Assembly: GCA_033762055.1 (NCBI GenBank)
Contig: JANRLZ010000365.1
Span: 1-5,912, forward strand
Reading direction: 5' to 3'
Source of the DNA: M3007 sp033762055
GTDB taxonomy: Bacteria; Bacteroidota; Bacteroidia; Chitinophagales; Saprospiraceae
DNA: 5,912 nt
The stretch's first letter is position 1; every line of letters starts with the position of its first letter. The notes beneath the pieces were generated by a model. The model was not told the origin of the DNA. It ran no database searches and worked only from the letters and a program-made list of their open reading frames with translations. The position numbers were made by a program, and so were the translations under genes. Below, piece after piece: positions 1 through 5,440 of the stretch.

Positions 1-619
1 CGAGGGGAGCAGCGATGCCGTAGGAGCTTTGCAGCAGCTGTGCGGCCACGCGGTTGGCAGAGTCAATTTCAAGGGCGGAGCGCAGTGCAAGGCGGGCTTT
101 TTTCAACTGATTTTCAACCAGATAAGATTGTGCCAGCGCGATGTAATACTCTATATTATCAGGAAAATCGAGTACCAGTTTTTCAAAATAATCAATAGCA
201 ACCGGGCCGTTTCCCTGCCAGAGGTACACGTATCCCAACCCTTTGCGGGCTTCCTGATTGCCGGGCGCGATTTTTTCCAGTTCGAAAAACGGATACTTGG
301 CAGCGGCAAACTGGCGATTCCAGGCGAGGTTGTATCCTTTGCCTACCAGTGCGGCGTGGTTTTGCGGCGACAGTGCCAGCGCTTGTTCAAAGCGTTCGCC
401 GGCTTGTTCATTCTGCCCGGCCCAGGAGTAATTGTAACCCGCGCCGATCAGGGCCTCAAGGTTGTCGGGGTTTTGGGCAAGCGCCTCGTTGTAGATTTTT
501 TCCGCTTCGCTGTGCCGGCCCGCTTCGGCGAGCCGCTTCGCTTCGGCCAGATTTTGTGCCGAAATCGCTGCGGCTGCCAAAACGAGGATTATGGAAGGAA
601 GAATTGTTCTTATTTTCAT
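1..619 (-). CDS. Exported TPR-repeat protein, N-terminal part (gene runs off the left edge)
   Basis: The gene reads leftward from an ATG at 617-619 and stays open to position 1, giving 206 residues; its end is outside the window. Residues 1 to about 21 form a signal peptide (positive MKIR, a hydrophobic stretch, then AISAQ), so the product is exported, probably to the periplasm or outer membrane. Residues 23-190 are five consecutive tetratricopeptide units. Units two to five are exactly 34 residues long (55-88, 89-122, 123-156, 157-190) and show the usual A/G, Y and P.N positions. TPRs form helical scaffolds for protein contacts, so no catalytic role can be inferred. The tryptophan-rich GYxxxW units resemble the N-terminal half of proteins that continue into an outer-membrane barrel (YaiO-like), but that part is not visible. 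It follows the terminator at 671-711 and so probably has its own promoter. I see only weak -7-like sites (GATGTTTG, GTGATTTG) upstream. No Shine-Dalgarno is present. Confidence 0.88.
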   Translation of the reverse strand, partial: MKIRTILPSIILVLAAAAISAQNLAEAKRLAEAGRHSEAEKIYNEALAQNPDNLEALIGAGYNYSWAGQNEQAGERFEQALALSPQNHAALVGKGYNLAWNRQFAAAKYPFFELEKIAPGNQEARKGLGYVYLWQGNGPVAIDYFEKLVLDFPDNIEYYIALAQSYLVENQLKKARLALRSALEIDSANRVAAQLLQSSYGIAAPL

Positions 620-670
620 GTGCTGTACTTTTTTTCAAATCACAGCACAAACATCAGCCGACATGCAAGC

Positions 671-711
671 CCAAAAAAACGAAAGCCGCCGAACCGGGAA
701 GTTTGGCGGCT
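671..711 (-). terminator. Intrinsic terminator after the acetyltransferase gene
   Basis: On the minus strand, AGCCGCC (711-705) pairs with GGCGGCT (690-684). After one A-C mismatch the stem continues for three more base pairs, closing a 6-nt loop. The stem is followed by TTCG and a run of seven T (679-673). This is the standard hairpin-plus-U-tract form. It lies between the repeat copy behind the acetyltransferase and the TPR gene, so it should end transcripts coming from the transporter/acetyltransferase side and separate them from the TPR gene. Confidence 0.75.
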
Positions 712-727
712 GAACGAGAAGATTTTG

Positions 728-860
728 ATTGATTCGATTGATTCGATTGATTCGATTTTTCGATTAGTTCGATTTTTCGAGGGGTGAGCCAAGATCATCC
801 GAGCGAAGCGAGGAATAACCAATCGAATTAATCGAACCAATCGAAAAATCGAATCAATCC
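728..860 (+). repeat. Modular palindromic repeat, copy 1
   Basis: Reading on the plus strand, six units come first: ATTGATTCG three times in perfect tandem (728-754), ATTTTTCG (755-762), ATTAGTTCG (763-771) and ATTTTTCG (772-779). A 44-bp core (780-823) follows, beginning AGGGGTGAGCC and ending AATAACCAAT. Four units in inverse orientation come after it: CGAATTAAT, CGAACCAAT, CGAAAAAT and CGAATCAAT (824-858). The segments 746-771 and 833-858 are inverse complements at 25 of 26 positions around a 61-nt loop, so the element can fold into a long hairpin or cruciform. The core differs from copy 2 at one position. Its right end overlaps the stop codon of the acetyltransferase gene. No transposase gene is nearby. 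It could be a non-autonomous mobile repeat (MITE- or REP/BIME-like) or a structural element; the sequence does not decide. Confidence 0.9.
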
Positions 861-1321
861 AATCTGGTTTCCATTTGAATAGTCGCGCGTTTGAATTCAT
901 TGCTTTCGAGCGCGACGCAGCGAAAACCCAATTTGAAATACAAATTAACGGCCTGGTAAGCCTTGCCGGCATTGGAGAGCAGGAAAACGCGTTTTGCACC
1001 GGATTGCCGGGCGCGCTCCAGACAGGCTCTACCGAGCATTTCGCCGATGTGCAGGCCTCTTGCGTGCTCGGCGACGCTCATTTTGGCCAGTTCGAACACC
1101 CCGTTGCCAAATGGCTGTAGCGCCACGGTGCCCACAATTTCGCCGGTGTCTTCACGTTGCGCCAGCAAAACAGCCCCGCCGCCCCGTATGAAATATTTTT
1201 CAGGGTCATCGAGGGTGTCGTGATCTATTTGCTCTACTTCATAATCCTTTGAAATCCACGCGATATTCAGGTTTTTCCATTCGGCCTGATAGGCAGGTTG
1301 CCAGTCTATGATACGAACCAT
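854..1321 (-). CDS. GNAT-family N-acetyltransferase, 155 residues
   Basis: This is a small cytoplasmic acyl-CoA-dependent acetyltransferase; GNAT enzymes move an acetyl group from acetyl-CoA to an amine, and the substrate here is not identifiable. Residues 46-70 (GGGAVLLAQ, then EIVGTVALQPF) fit strands 2-3. Residues 77-117 form motif A (ELAKMSV, ARGLHIG, then GAKRVFLLSN), which carries the acetyl-CoA pyrophosphate loop. Residues 122-135 (YQAVNLYFKLGFRCV) are motif B. In the loop RGLHIG (88-93), histidine stands where Q/RxxGxG/A usually has its first glycine. ATG at 1319-1321 is preferred because the protein then begins with family-like sequence (MVRIIDWQ). A GTG at 1399 is in frame and would add 26 residues, but all of them are encoded by or next to the repeat. 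The stop (854-856) and the last codon lie in repeat copy 1. The leader back to the transporter stop is repeat copy 2, so the gene is probably read through from the transporter or from a promoter inside the repeat. Confidence 0.9.
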   Translation of the reverse strand: MVRIIDWQPAYQAEWKNLNIAWISKDYEVEQIDHDTLDDPEKYFIRGGGAVLLAQREDTGEIVGTVALQPFGNGVFELAKMSVAEHARGLHIGEMLGRACLERARQSGAKRVFLLSNAGKAYQAVNLYFKLGFRCVALESNEFKRATIQMETRLD

Positions 1322-1332
1322 GAGATGGAAAG

Positions 1333-1456
1333 GATTGATTCGATTTTTCGATTGATTCGATTGGTTATTTCTCGCTTCGCTCGGATGATCTTGGCTCACC
1401 CCTCGAAAAATCGAACCAATCGAACCAATCGAAAAATCGAATCAATCGAAAAATCA
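1333..1456 (-). repeat. Modular palindromic repeat, copy 2 (inverted relative to copy 1)
   Basis: This is the same element as copy 1 in the opposite orientation. On the plus strand it has three units (ATTGATTCG 1334-1342, ATTTTTCG 1343-1350, ATTGATTCG 1351-1359) and the reversed 44-bp core (1360-1403, one mismatch to copy 1). Six inverse units follow: CGAAAAAT, CGAACCAAT twice, CGAAAAAT, CGAATCAAT and CGAAAAAT (1404-1454). Arms 1334-1359 and 1421-1446 pair at 25 of 26 positions around a 61-nt loop, the same stem and loop sizes as copy 1 although unit order differs. It fills almost the whole 132-bp gap between the transporter stop and the acetyltransferase start. The transporter stop codon overlaps its right end. 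A transcript crossing from transporter to acetyltransferase would carry the hairpin, but there is no U-run after it, so it is not a classic terminator on the minus strand. Confidence 0.9.
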
Positions 1457-3112
1457 TTGTCCAACAATATATGAACGCTCTTTAATGCGCGGCGATACGA
1501 GCATAAACAGCAGGGCGGTGGCAAAACAAATGCCTGTAAACAGCCAGAAGAACCCGGCGCCATGGAATTGTGCAAAGAAACCGCCGTTTTTGATGTTTGT
1601 CTGGATGATCGAAACAATCACATTGCCCAGCGTTACCGACAACAGGTAACAAGCCATAATCGTGGATTTCATAGAGGGCGGCGATTGGGTATAGGCATAT
1701 TCCAGACAGGTGATGGAGATCAATACCTCACCGGCAGTCAGGAGAACGAATGCATAAATCTGCCAGCTGATGTTCGGCGTCTGACCGGCATCAATCCAGC
1801 CCTGTACAATGGCGACAATTACAAAAGAGAGCGCCGTAAGTATAAAACCAGCGCCAATTTTGCGCAAAGGCGTAACACGGATGCCCATTTTATTGAACGC
1901 AGGATACAACCCGAAGGAGAACAACGGAATGAAAATCAGAATAAACGCTGCATTTACAAACGAGATTTGTTCCGCTTTCCATTCGATGCCCAGCCAGAGC
2001 AAATCCATTTTTTTGGCCTGTACTACCCATTCCGACTGACTTTGATCCCAAAGCGACCAGAAGACCGGTACAAAAGCGAATACAGCCAGTACCCGCCAAA
2101 CGGATTTGATGCCTTCGACTTTGTCTTCACCAAAATGTTTGGAGGCCGAGGCAAAGCCGCCGTTGGTGAGTGCATACAGGTTGATACCTACAAAATTACC
2201 CGGATTGGCAAACCATTGTTTTTTGAAAATAAAGGCCAGCGCAACGACCAAAATGCCCCAAACGCCCAAAATCGGGCCGGTGCCAAAGGAAGAAAGTTTT
2301 TCAGGCGCCGTAAACGGATACAAAGCCGTCCAGCCCGAAGCACCTGTATTTTTGATCTCGTTGGAAGCAATGGTCGGGATGGTATCGAAATAAAGATAAC
2401 TCGCCAGCAGGGAGAAAAAGGCGGTCAGGAAAATGACCAGTTTGTTGGGGTCGAACGCCGGCGGAGGAATACGACGGTACTTGTTGCGACCGGCCCAAAA
2501 GAAAAACACGGCAATCAACATTGCCACCGCAGGTACGCCAAAAGCAACCGCCGGACCGTAATTGTCTTTCAAATAAGGAATCAAAAGAATGGACAATACA
2601 GAGCCGGCATTGATGGAAAAATAAAACGCGTCAAATGCCTTGGAGATCAGGTGTGAATTGCTCTCGTCGAACTGGTCGCCTACGTTGGCCGACACACAGG
2701 GTTTGATGCCCCCGGCGCCAATGGCAATCAACAACAGGGACGTGGTGAACATCACCTCATTGTCAACCGACAATGCCACCATGGTGCTACCTAAAGCATA
2801 TACCAATGACAGCCACAAAATTGTCTTGTATTTGCCCCAAAACCAGTCGGCAATCATCCCGCCAAACATAGGCAGCAGATAGGTCATTGCGACAAAATCG
2901 TGCGTTTTGGCGTTGGCAGTCGCTTCAGCAACCTGTACCACGTTCGGGTCGGTCGAATTGGTGGGGTTGTAAAACTGCGCGACCATAAATGTGGTCAGAA
3001 TGGCGCGCAAGCCATAATAATTGAAGCGTTCCGCCGCCTCGTTCCCGATGATGTAGGGAATACTCGAAGGGAATTTGCCGCTTTTTTTAGTGGTGTCGGT
3101 GTTCTCTGCCAT
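1454..3112 (-). CDS. POT/PTR2-family proton-coupled di-/tripeptide transporter, 552 residues
   Basis: This inner-membrane major-facilitator protein imports small peptides with protons. The diagnostic motifs are in order: ExxERFxYYG (EAAERFNYYG, 25-34) in the first helix, the PTR2 signature GGMIADWFWGKYKTI (84-98), GAGGIKP (132-138), FYFSINAGSVLS (163-174), FWSLWDQSQSEW (351-362) and EYAYTQSP (471-478). Hydrophobic segments run throughout, including two between about 225 and 297 where bacterial POTs carry extra helices, so about 14 membrane helices are expected. The length is usual for the family. ATG at 3110-3112 is chosen because the family-conserved start (SIPYIIGNEAAERF) follows shortly after it. 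A TTG 50 codons upstream is open but encodes unrelated cysteine-containing sequence and would run through the candidate promoter. The TGA stop is at the edge of repeat copy 2. The acetyltransferase may be its downstream operon partner. The exact peptide specificity cannot be read from sequence. Confidence 0.95.
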   Translation of the reverse strand: MAENTDTTKKSGKFPSSIPYIIGNEAAERFNYYGLRAILTTFMVAQFYNPTNSTDPNVVQVAEATANAKTHDFVAMTYLLPMFGGMIADWFWGKYKTILWLSLVYALGSTMVALSVDNEVMFTTSLLLIAIGAGGIKPCVSANVGDQFDESNSHLISKAFDAFYFSINAGSVLSILLIPYLKDNYGPAVAFGVPAVAMLIAVFFFWAGRNKYRRIPPPAFDPNKLVIFLTAFFSLLASYLYFDTIPTIASNEIKNTGASGWTALYPFTAPEKLSSFGTGPILGVWGILVVALAFIFKKQWFANPGNFVGINLYALTNGGFASASKHFGEDKVEGIKSVWRVLAVFAFVPVFWSLWDQSQSEWVVQAKKMDLLWLGIEWKAEQISFVNAAFILIFIPLFSFGLYPAFNKMGIRVTPLRKIGAGFILTALSFVIVAIVQGWIDAGQTPNISWQIYAFVLLTAGEVLISITCLEYAYTQSPPSMKSTIMACYLLSVTLGNVIVSIIQTNIKNGGFFAQFHGAGFFWLFTGICFATALLFMLVSPRIKERSYIVGQ

Positions 3113-3152
3113 ACAATTTGAAAGTGGGTGAAAAGTTGATTGCCTTGGTTTA

Positions 3153-3186
3153 CAAATATTACGAAGGCTCGTTTGAGCAGGGCAAA
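3153..3186 (-). promoter_or_regulatory. Candidate Bacteroidota-type promoter for the peptide transporter
   Basis: On the minus strand, TTTG (3186-3183) is followed after 21 nt by TAATATTTG (3161-3153). This resembles the Bacteroidota -33 TTTG / -7 TAnnTTTG promoter with one extra base inside the -7 box. Its -7 box lies about 40 bp upstream of the transporter ATG, which would give a leader of roughly 35 nt. A 6-bp inverted repeat, GCAGGG/CCCTGC (3177-3182 and 3203-3208), overlaps the upstream box. This is a motif match only. Confidence 0.4.
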
Positions 3187-3241
3187 TGTGCAAAATTTTT
3201 TCCCCTGCAAGTATTTTTCCACTTTCTAACTGCCAAATTAC

Positions 3242-3286
3242 CCGGCAATAGCCGACAAACAACGCGCTGCCCGACTCGATTGCCGG
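3242..3286 (-). terminator. Inverted repeat directly after the secreted-protein stop, possible terminator
   Basis: Arms 3279-3286 and 3242-3249 (minus strand CCGGCAAT and ATTGCCGG) are perfectly complementary over 8 bp with a 29-nt loop. They begin immediately behind the TAA stop at 3287-3289. The position fits a transcription end or an mRNA-stabilising 3' hairpin. However, only a weak AT stretch (TAATTT) follows and the loop is long, so it is a poor intrinsic terminator by sequence. Confidence 0.4.
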
Positions 3287-5212
3287 TTATTCCATCCTGA
3301 CTAATCGCCCGCTTGATACTTCGTCGCTTACACGAAGCCGGTAAACATACACCCCTTTTGTCGGCAGCAATGCGGCACGAAGCCGCAGGCTTTGCATGCC
3401 CGGATCAAGGGTGTATTGCTCCGACCCCACCAGACGTCCATTGAGATCAAATATTTCCAGTTGCGCCGGCGATGTTTCTTGTACCAGCACTTCGAAAGAG
3501 GTTTCCGATACAAAAGGGTTGGGCTTTGGTGAAAAAAACAACACCCCGGCACCCGTGTCTTCTCCAAAATACAGGGCCATCGGGCGACGCCCTCTTTCTG
3601 TATATGCCTCGCAACGCATGTGCTGCGCCTGAAGCGCCAGTGCATCGGAAAGCCGCCCTGCCTGCAATGATCGAACAGTCACCCAAACAAGGGCTTGCTG
3701 CGCGTCAAAATAACGAGACTGCCCTTCCGACCATGAAACCCGCAATGTGGCGCCCTGCAAATGATAAAATTCCGGCGACAAACCTTCTATGCCCAGAATT
3801 TCCAACTTCGATGGGTCGGCCTCCAGCAACCATTGCCAGCCATCAAGAAGGGCCGGCTCCGATAAATAAAGCGGCACCCGTGTAGACTCGCCCCGACGGA
3901 GGTAACGATCCTCTGTGCGCAGCAGCAATGGGGGAGCGTGGTAGCGGTCGTCGGAAGAAGGCTCGCCGTTGAGAGAGGCTGTCCCGTTTACATCCCCGTA
4001 CTTGACGCCCACAAAATGATAATTGTGCATCGTCAGATCGTCCAGCAGATTGGGGAGCATAATCTGGTAAGTATCCTGCAAGGCGGCAAAATTGGCCACT
4101 TGCGAAGGATTGGCTGCCGGGCGTACAAAACGCCAGGCCGGAGCATTGGGGAAGGTATCGTAGATGCCGAGAATGAGTTTGCGCGTTTCAAGAATGTCGA
4201 ACGTAGTCACCGAATTACTGCGATTCACATCGGCCGCAACAGACTGGTACACGCTGGTGAAAGGCTCCGACGACAGGATGTGCTTGGAAATCAACACCAG
4301 ATCATACGTCGTGACGCCATTGAGCGGCCCGAATTTTTGTTCGGCGCTCAAGGTGGCCCGGTAAGAATCGCCAAAAGGCATGTTCTCCAAATGTACCGTA
4401 TAACACGAATCTTCAATGATTTGCGTAAACGTCTCGTTGAGCGGAACCGCCGCGCCGGGCAGGGTCTCCAACTTCGTTTTTAGCCTGAACTGTGCAATTT
4501 TTTTGTTTCCTCCCGAACGGGCACACCCGTTGATGTACACATCAGCGTCTTCATTGCATTCACAATCCTGATCGCTGTCCTGCACCAGCACGTAGTTGTT
4601 GCACAAATTGGTTAATCCGTTGCCATCGCGTACCCACACCTCCAACTGGTTGAATCCTTCGTCGCAGGAACCAAAACTAAGACTGGTCTGCGTTGGAAAA
4701 CCGGTACCGTCACCGGTACGCCGGATACCAATTTCTATTTCATCGGTTGGCGTACAGTTGTCGGACATAGACAGCACAAACTGCGAAGCCATAAACGTTT
4801 CGGAACAGGTAGGCGCCTCTAACCCTTGTGTTAAGCCGTTGATACACAACAGGCTGGGAGGCTGGCAGTCTTTAACATGAAACAGATAGGTACATTGCAA
4901 CAGGTTGCCGCAATTGTCCGTAGCCCGCCAGGTTATTTTGTGAATTCCCTTGGCAAAGTTGCCTGAAACGGTATCATCCGACGATTGGATGTCCACTGTA
5001 TTATCGTTATTCAAGTCAATTCTGTAAGAATAATTGATGCTCGGACTTGAACAATTGGTCACGGCTTTTTCAACCAAAAAAACCTGCCCCTGCGTACAAC
5101 TGTTCTGATTGAGGCAAAAGTTTTTATCCGAACAAGCCGTCGTCCACGACATGGGTTGCGCCGCCAACTGCTGCGACAACAAAACAAAAGTGAAAAGTAG
5201 TAACCGATTCAT
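3287..5212 (-). CDS. Secreted protein with dockerin-like repeats and a T9SS C-terminal sorting domain, 641 residues
   Basis: This exported protein is probably released or attached at the cell surface through the type IX secretion system; its function is not recognisable. Residues 1-19 are a signal peptide (MNRLLLFTFVLLSQQLAAQ). Residues 20-270 are cysteine-rich (16 Cys) and include HYR-like beta-sandwich text at about 60-116 (GIHKITWRATDNCGN). Residues 295-350 hold two dockerin-like helices: a degenerate first loop (LNGVTTYDLVLISKHIL) and a better second one (D328, N330, S332, D339, then RKLILG). A third DVNG motif is at 407-410. Residues of about 428-545 look like a beta-sandwich, possibly cohesin-like. 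Residues of about 562-641 (SPKPNPF, then LEIFDLNGRLV, KGVYVYRLRV and RLVRME) are a typical type A Por sorting domain. ATG at 5210-5212 starts the signal peptide. Upstream lie a candidate promoter and a leader of about 93 nt, and downstream an inverted repeat. It seems to be a single-gene transcript. Confidence 0.9.
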   Translation of the reverse strand: MNRLLLFTFVLLSQQLAAQPMSWTTACSDKNFCLNQNSCTQGQVFLVEKAVTNCSSPSINYSYRIDLNNDNTVDIQSSDDTVSGNFAKGIHKITWRATDNCGNLLQCTYLFHVKDCQPPSLLCINGLTQGLEAPTCSETFMASQFVLSMSDNCTPTDEIEIGIRRTGDGTGFPTQTSLSFGSCDEGFNQLEVWVRDGNGLTNLCNNYVLVQDSDQDCECNEDADVYINGCARSGGNKKIAQFRLKTKLETLPGAAVPLNETFTQIIEDSCYTVHLENMPFGDSYRATLSAEQKFGPLNGVTTYDLVLISKHILSSEPFTSVYQSVAADVNRSNSVTTFDILETRKLILGIYDTFPNAPAWRFVRPAANPSQVANFAALQDTYQIMLPNLLDDLTMHNYHFVGVKYGDVNGTASLNGEPSSDDRYHAPPLLLRTEDRYLRRGESTRVPLYLSEPALLDGWQWLLEADPSKLEILGIEGLSPEFYHLQGATLRVSWSEGQSRYFDAQQALVWVTVRSLQAGRLSDALALQAQHMRCEAYTERGRRPMALYFGEDTGAGVLFFSPKPNPFVSETSFEVLVQETSPAQLEIFDLNGRLVGSEQYTLDPGMQSLRLRAALLPTKGVYVYRLRVSDEVSSGRLVRME

Positions 5213-5227
5213 GGATGGAGGTATTTA

Positions 5228-5289
5228 TTGAACAGCTGCAAATTCTCGAGATTGCTGAGGCGTTGCAGGAAACTGGCGCAGCAGTTCAA
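5228..5289 (-). repeat. 12-bp inverted repeat in the leader of the secreted-protein gene
   Basis: TTGAACAGCTGC (5228-5239) and GCAGCAGTTCAA (5278-5289) are inverse complements at 11 of 12 positions, with 38 nt between them. The pair lies between the candidate promoter (5312-5343) and the ATG of the secreted-protein gene. It would therefore form a stem in the mRNA leader, or act as a paired protein-binding site in DNA. The outer arm also fits a competing short hairpin with TTGAA (5298-5302). It matches no riboswitch class I recognise. Confidence 0.45.
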
Positions 5290-5311
5290 AGTTGGTGTTG
5301 AAAAATCTATG

Positions 5312-5343
5312 CAAAAATAGTTCCAAGCTGGGCTTTTTTTCAA
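5312..5343 (-). promoter_or_regulatory. Candidate Bacteroidota-type promoter for the secreted-protein gene
   Basis: On the minus strand, TTG (5343-5341) is followed after 21 nt by TATTTTTG (5319-5312), a perfect match to the -7 consensus TAnnTTTG at a plausible spacing. Transcription would begin about 93 nt before the ATG at 5212. The leader contains the inverted repeat at 5228-5289. Confidence 0.55.
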
Positions 5344-5440
5344 GATTCAAATTTTTGTTTAAGTTTTTTTAGAAAAAAGATAAACAAAATTAGAATAGTC
5401 GGCGTTCATTTGCGAAGTTTGTGCGATAAAAAAAGCAGTT

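Noticed and set aside
29..787. Long plus-strand frame of 252 codons at the left end
   Set aside because: It is antisense to the TPR gene, its protein has no recognisable pattern, and its tail is repeat-encoded (IDSIDSIDSI). The minus-strand frame has a signal peptide and five TPR units.
640..999. Minus-strand frame running through repeat copy 1
   Set aside because: It overlaps the acetyltransferase gene in another frame and consists largely of translated repeat units and terminator sequence.
728..1456. Integron attC sites or a CRISPR array
   Set aside because: The two elements are inverted relative to each other and carry no recognisable R'/R'' core sites. The units are 8-9 bp with no spacers, and no integrase or cas gene is present.
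1333..1456. Repeat copy 2 as an intrinsic terminator of the transporter
   Set aside because: The stem is long, but on the minus strand it is followed by CCTTTCCATCTC and not by a U-run. The better terminator is at 671-711.
1562..2656. Plus-strand frame of 364 codons inside the transporter gene
   Set aside because: It is antisense to a clear POT transporter, and its translation is charged and low in complexity with no domain pattern. It is a shadow of codon bias.
3113..3262. A 50-residue N-terminal extension of the transporter from TTG at 3262
   Set aside because: It is not hydrophobic in the family pattern, it overlaps the candidate promoter and the inverted repeat behind the neighbouring gene, and the conserved N-terminus starts just after the ATG at 3112.
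4161..4327. Cellulosome scaffold or enzyme based on the dockerin-like motifs
   Set aside because: No glycoside hydrolase or carbohydrate-binding domain is visible. Similar dockerin-like text is frequent in secreted proteins of this bacterial group.
3938..4483. Plus-strand frame of 181 codons inside the secreted-protein gene
   Set aside because: It is antisense to the T9SS protein and has no recognisable features.
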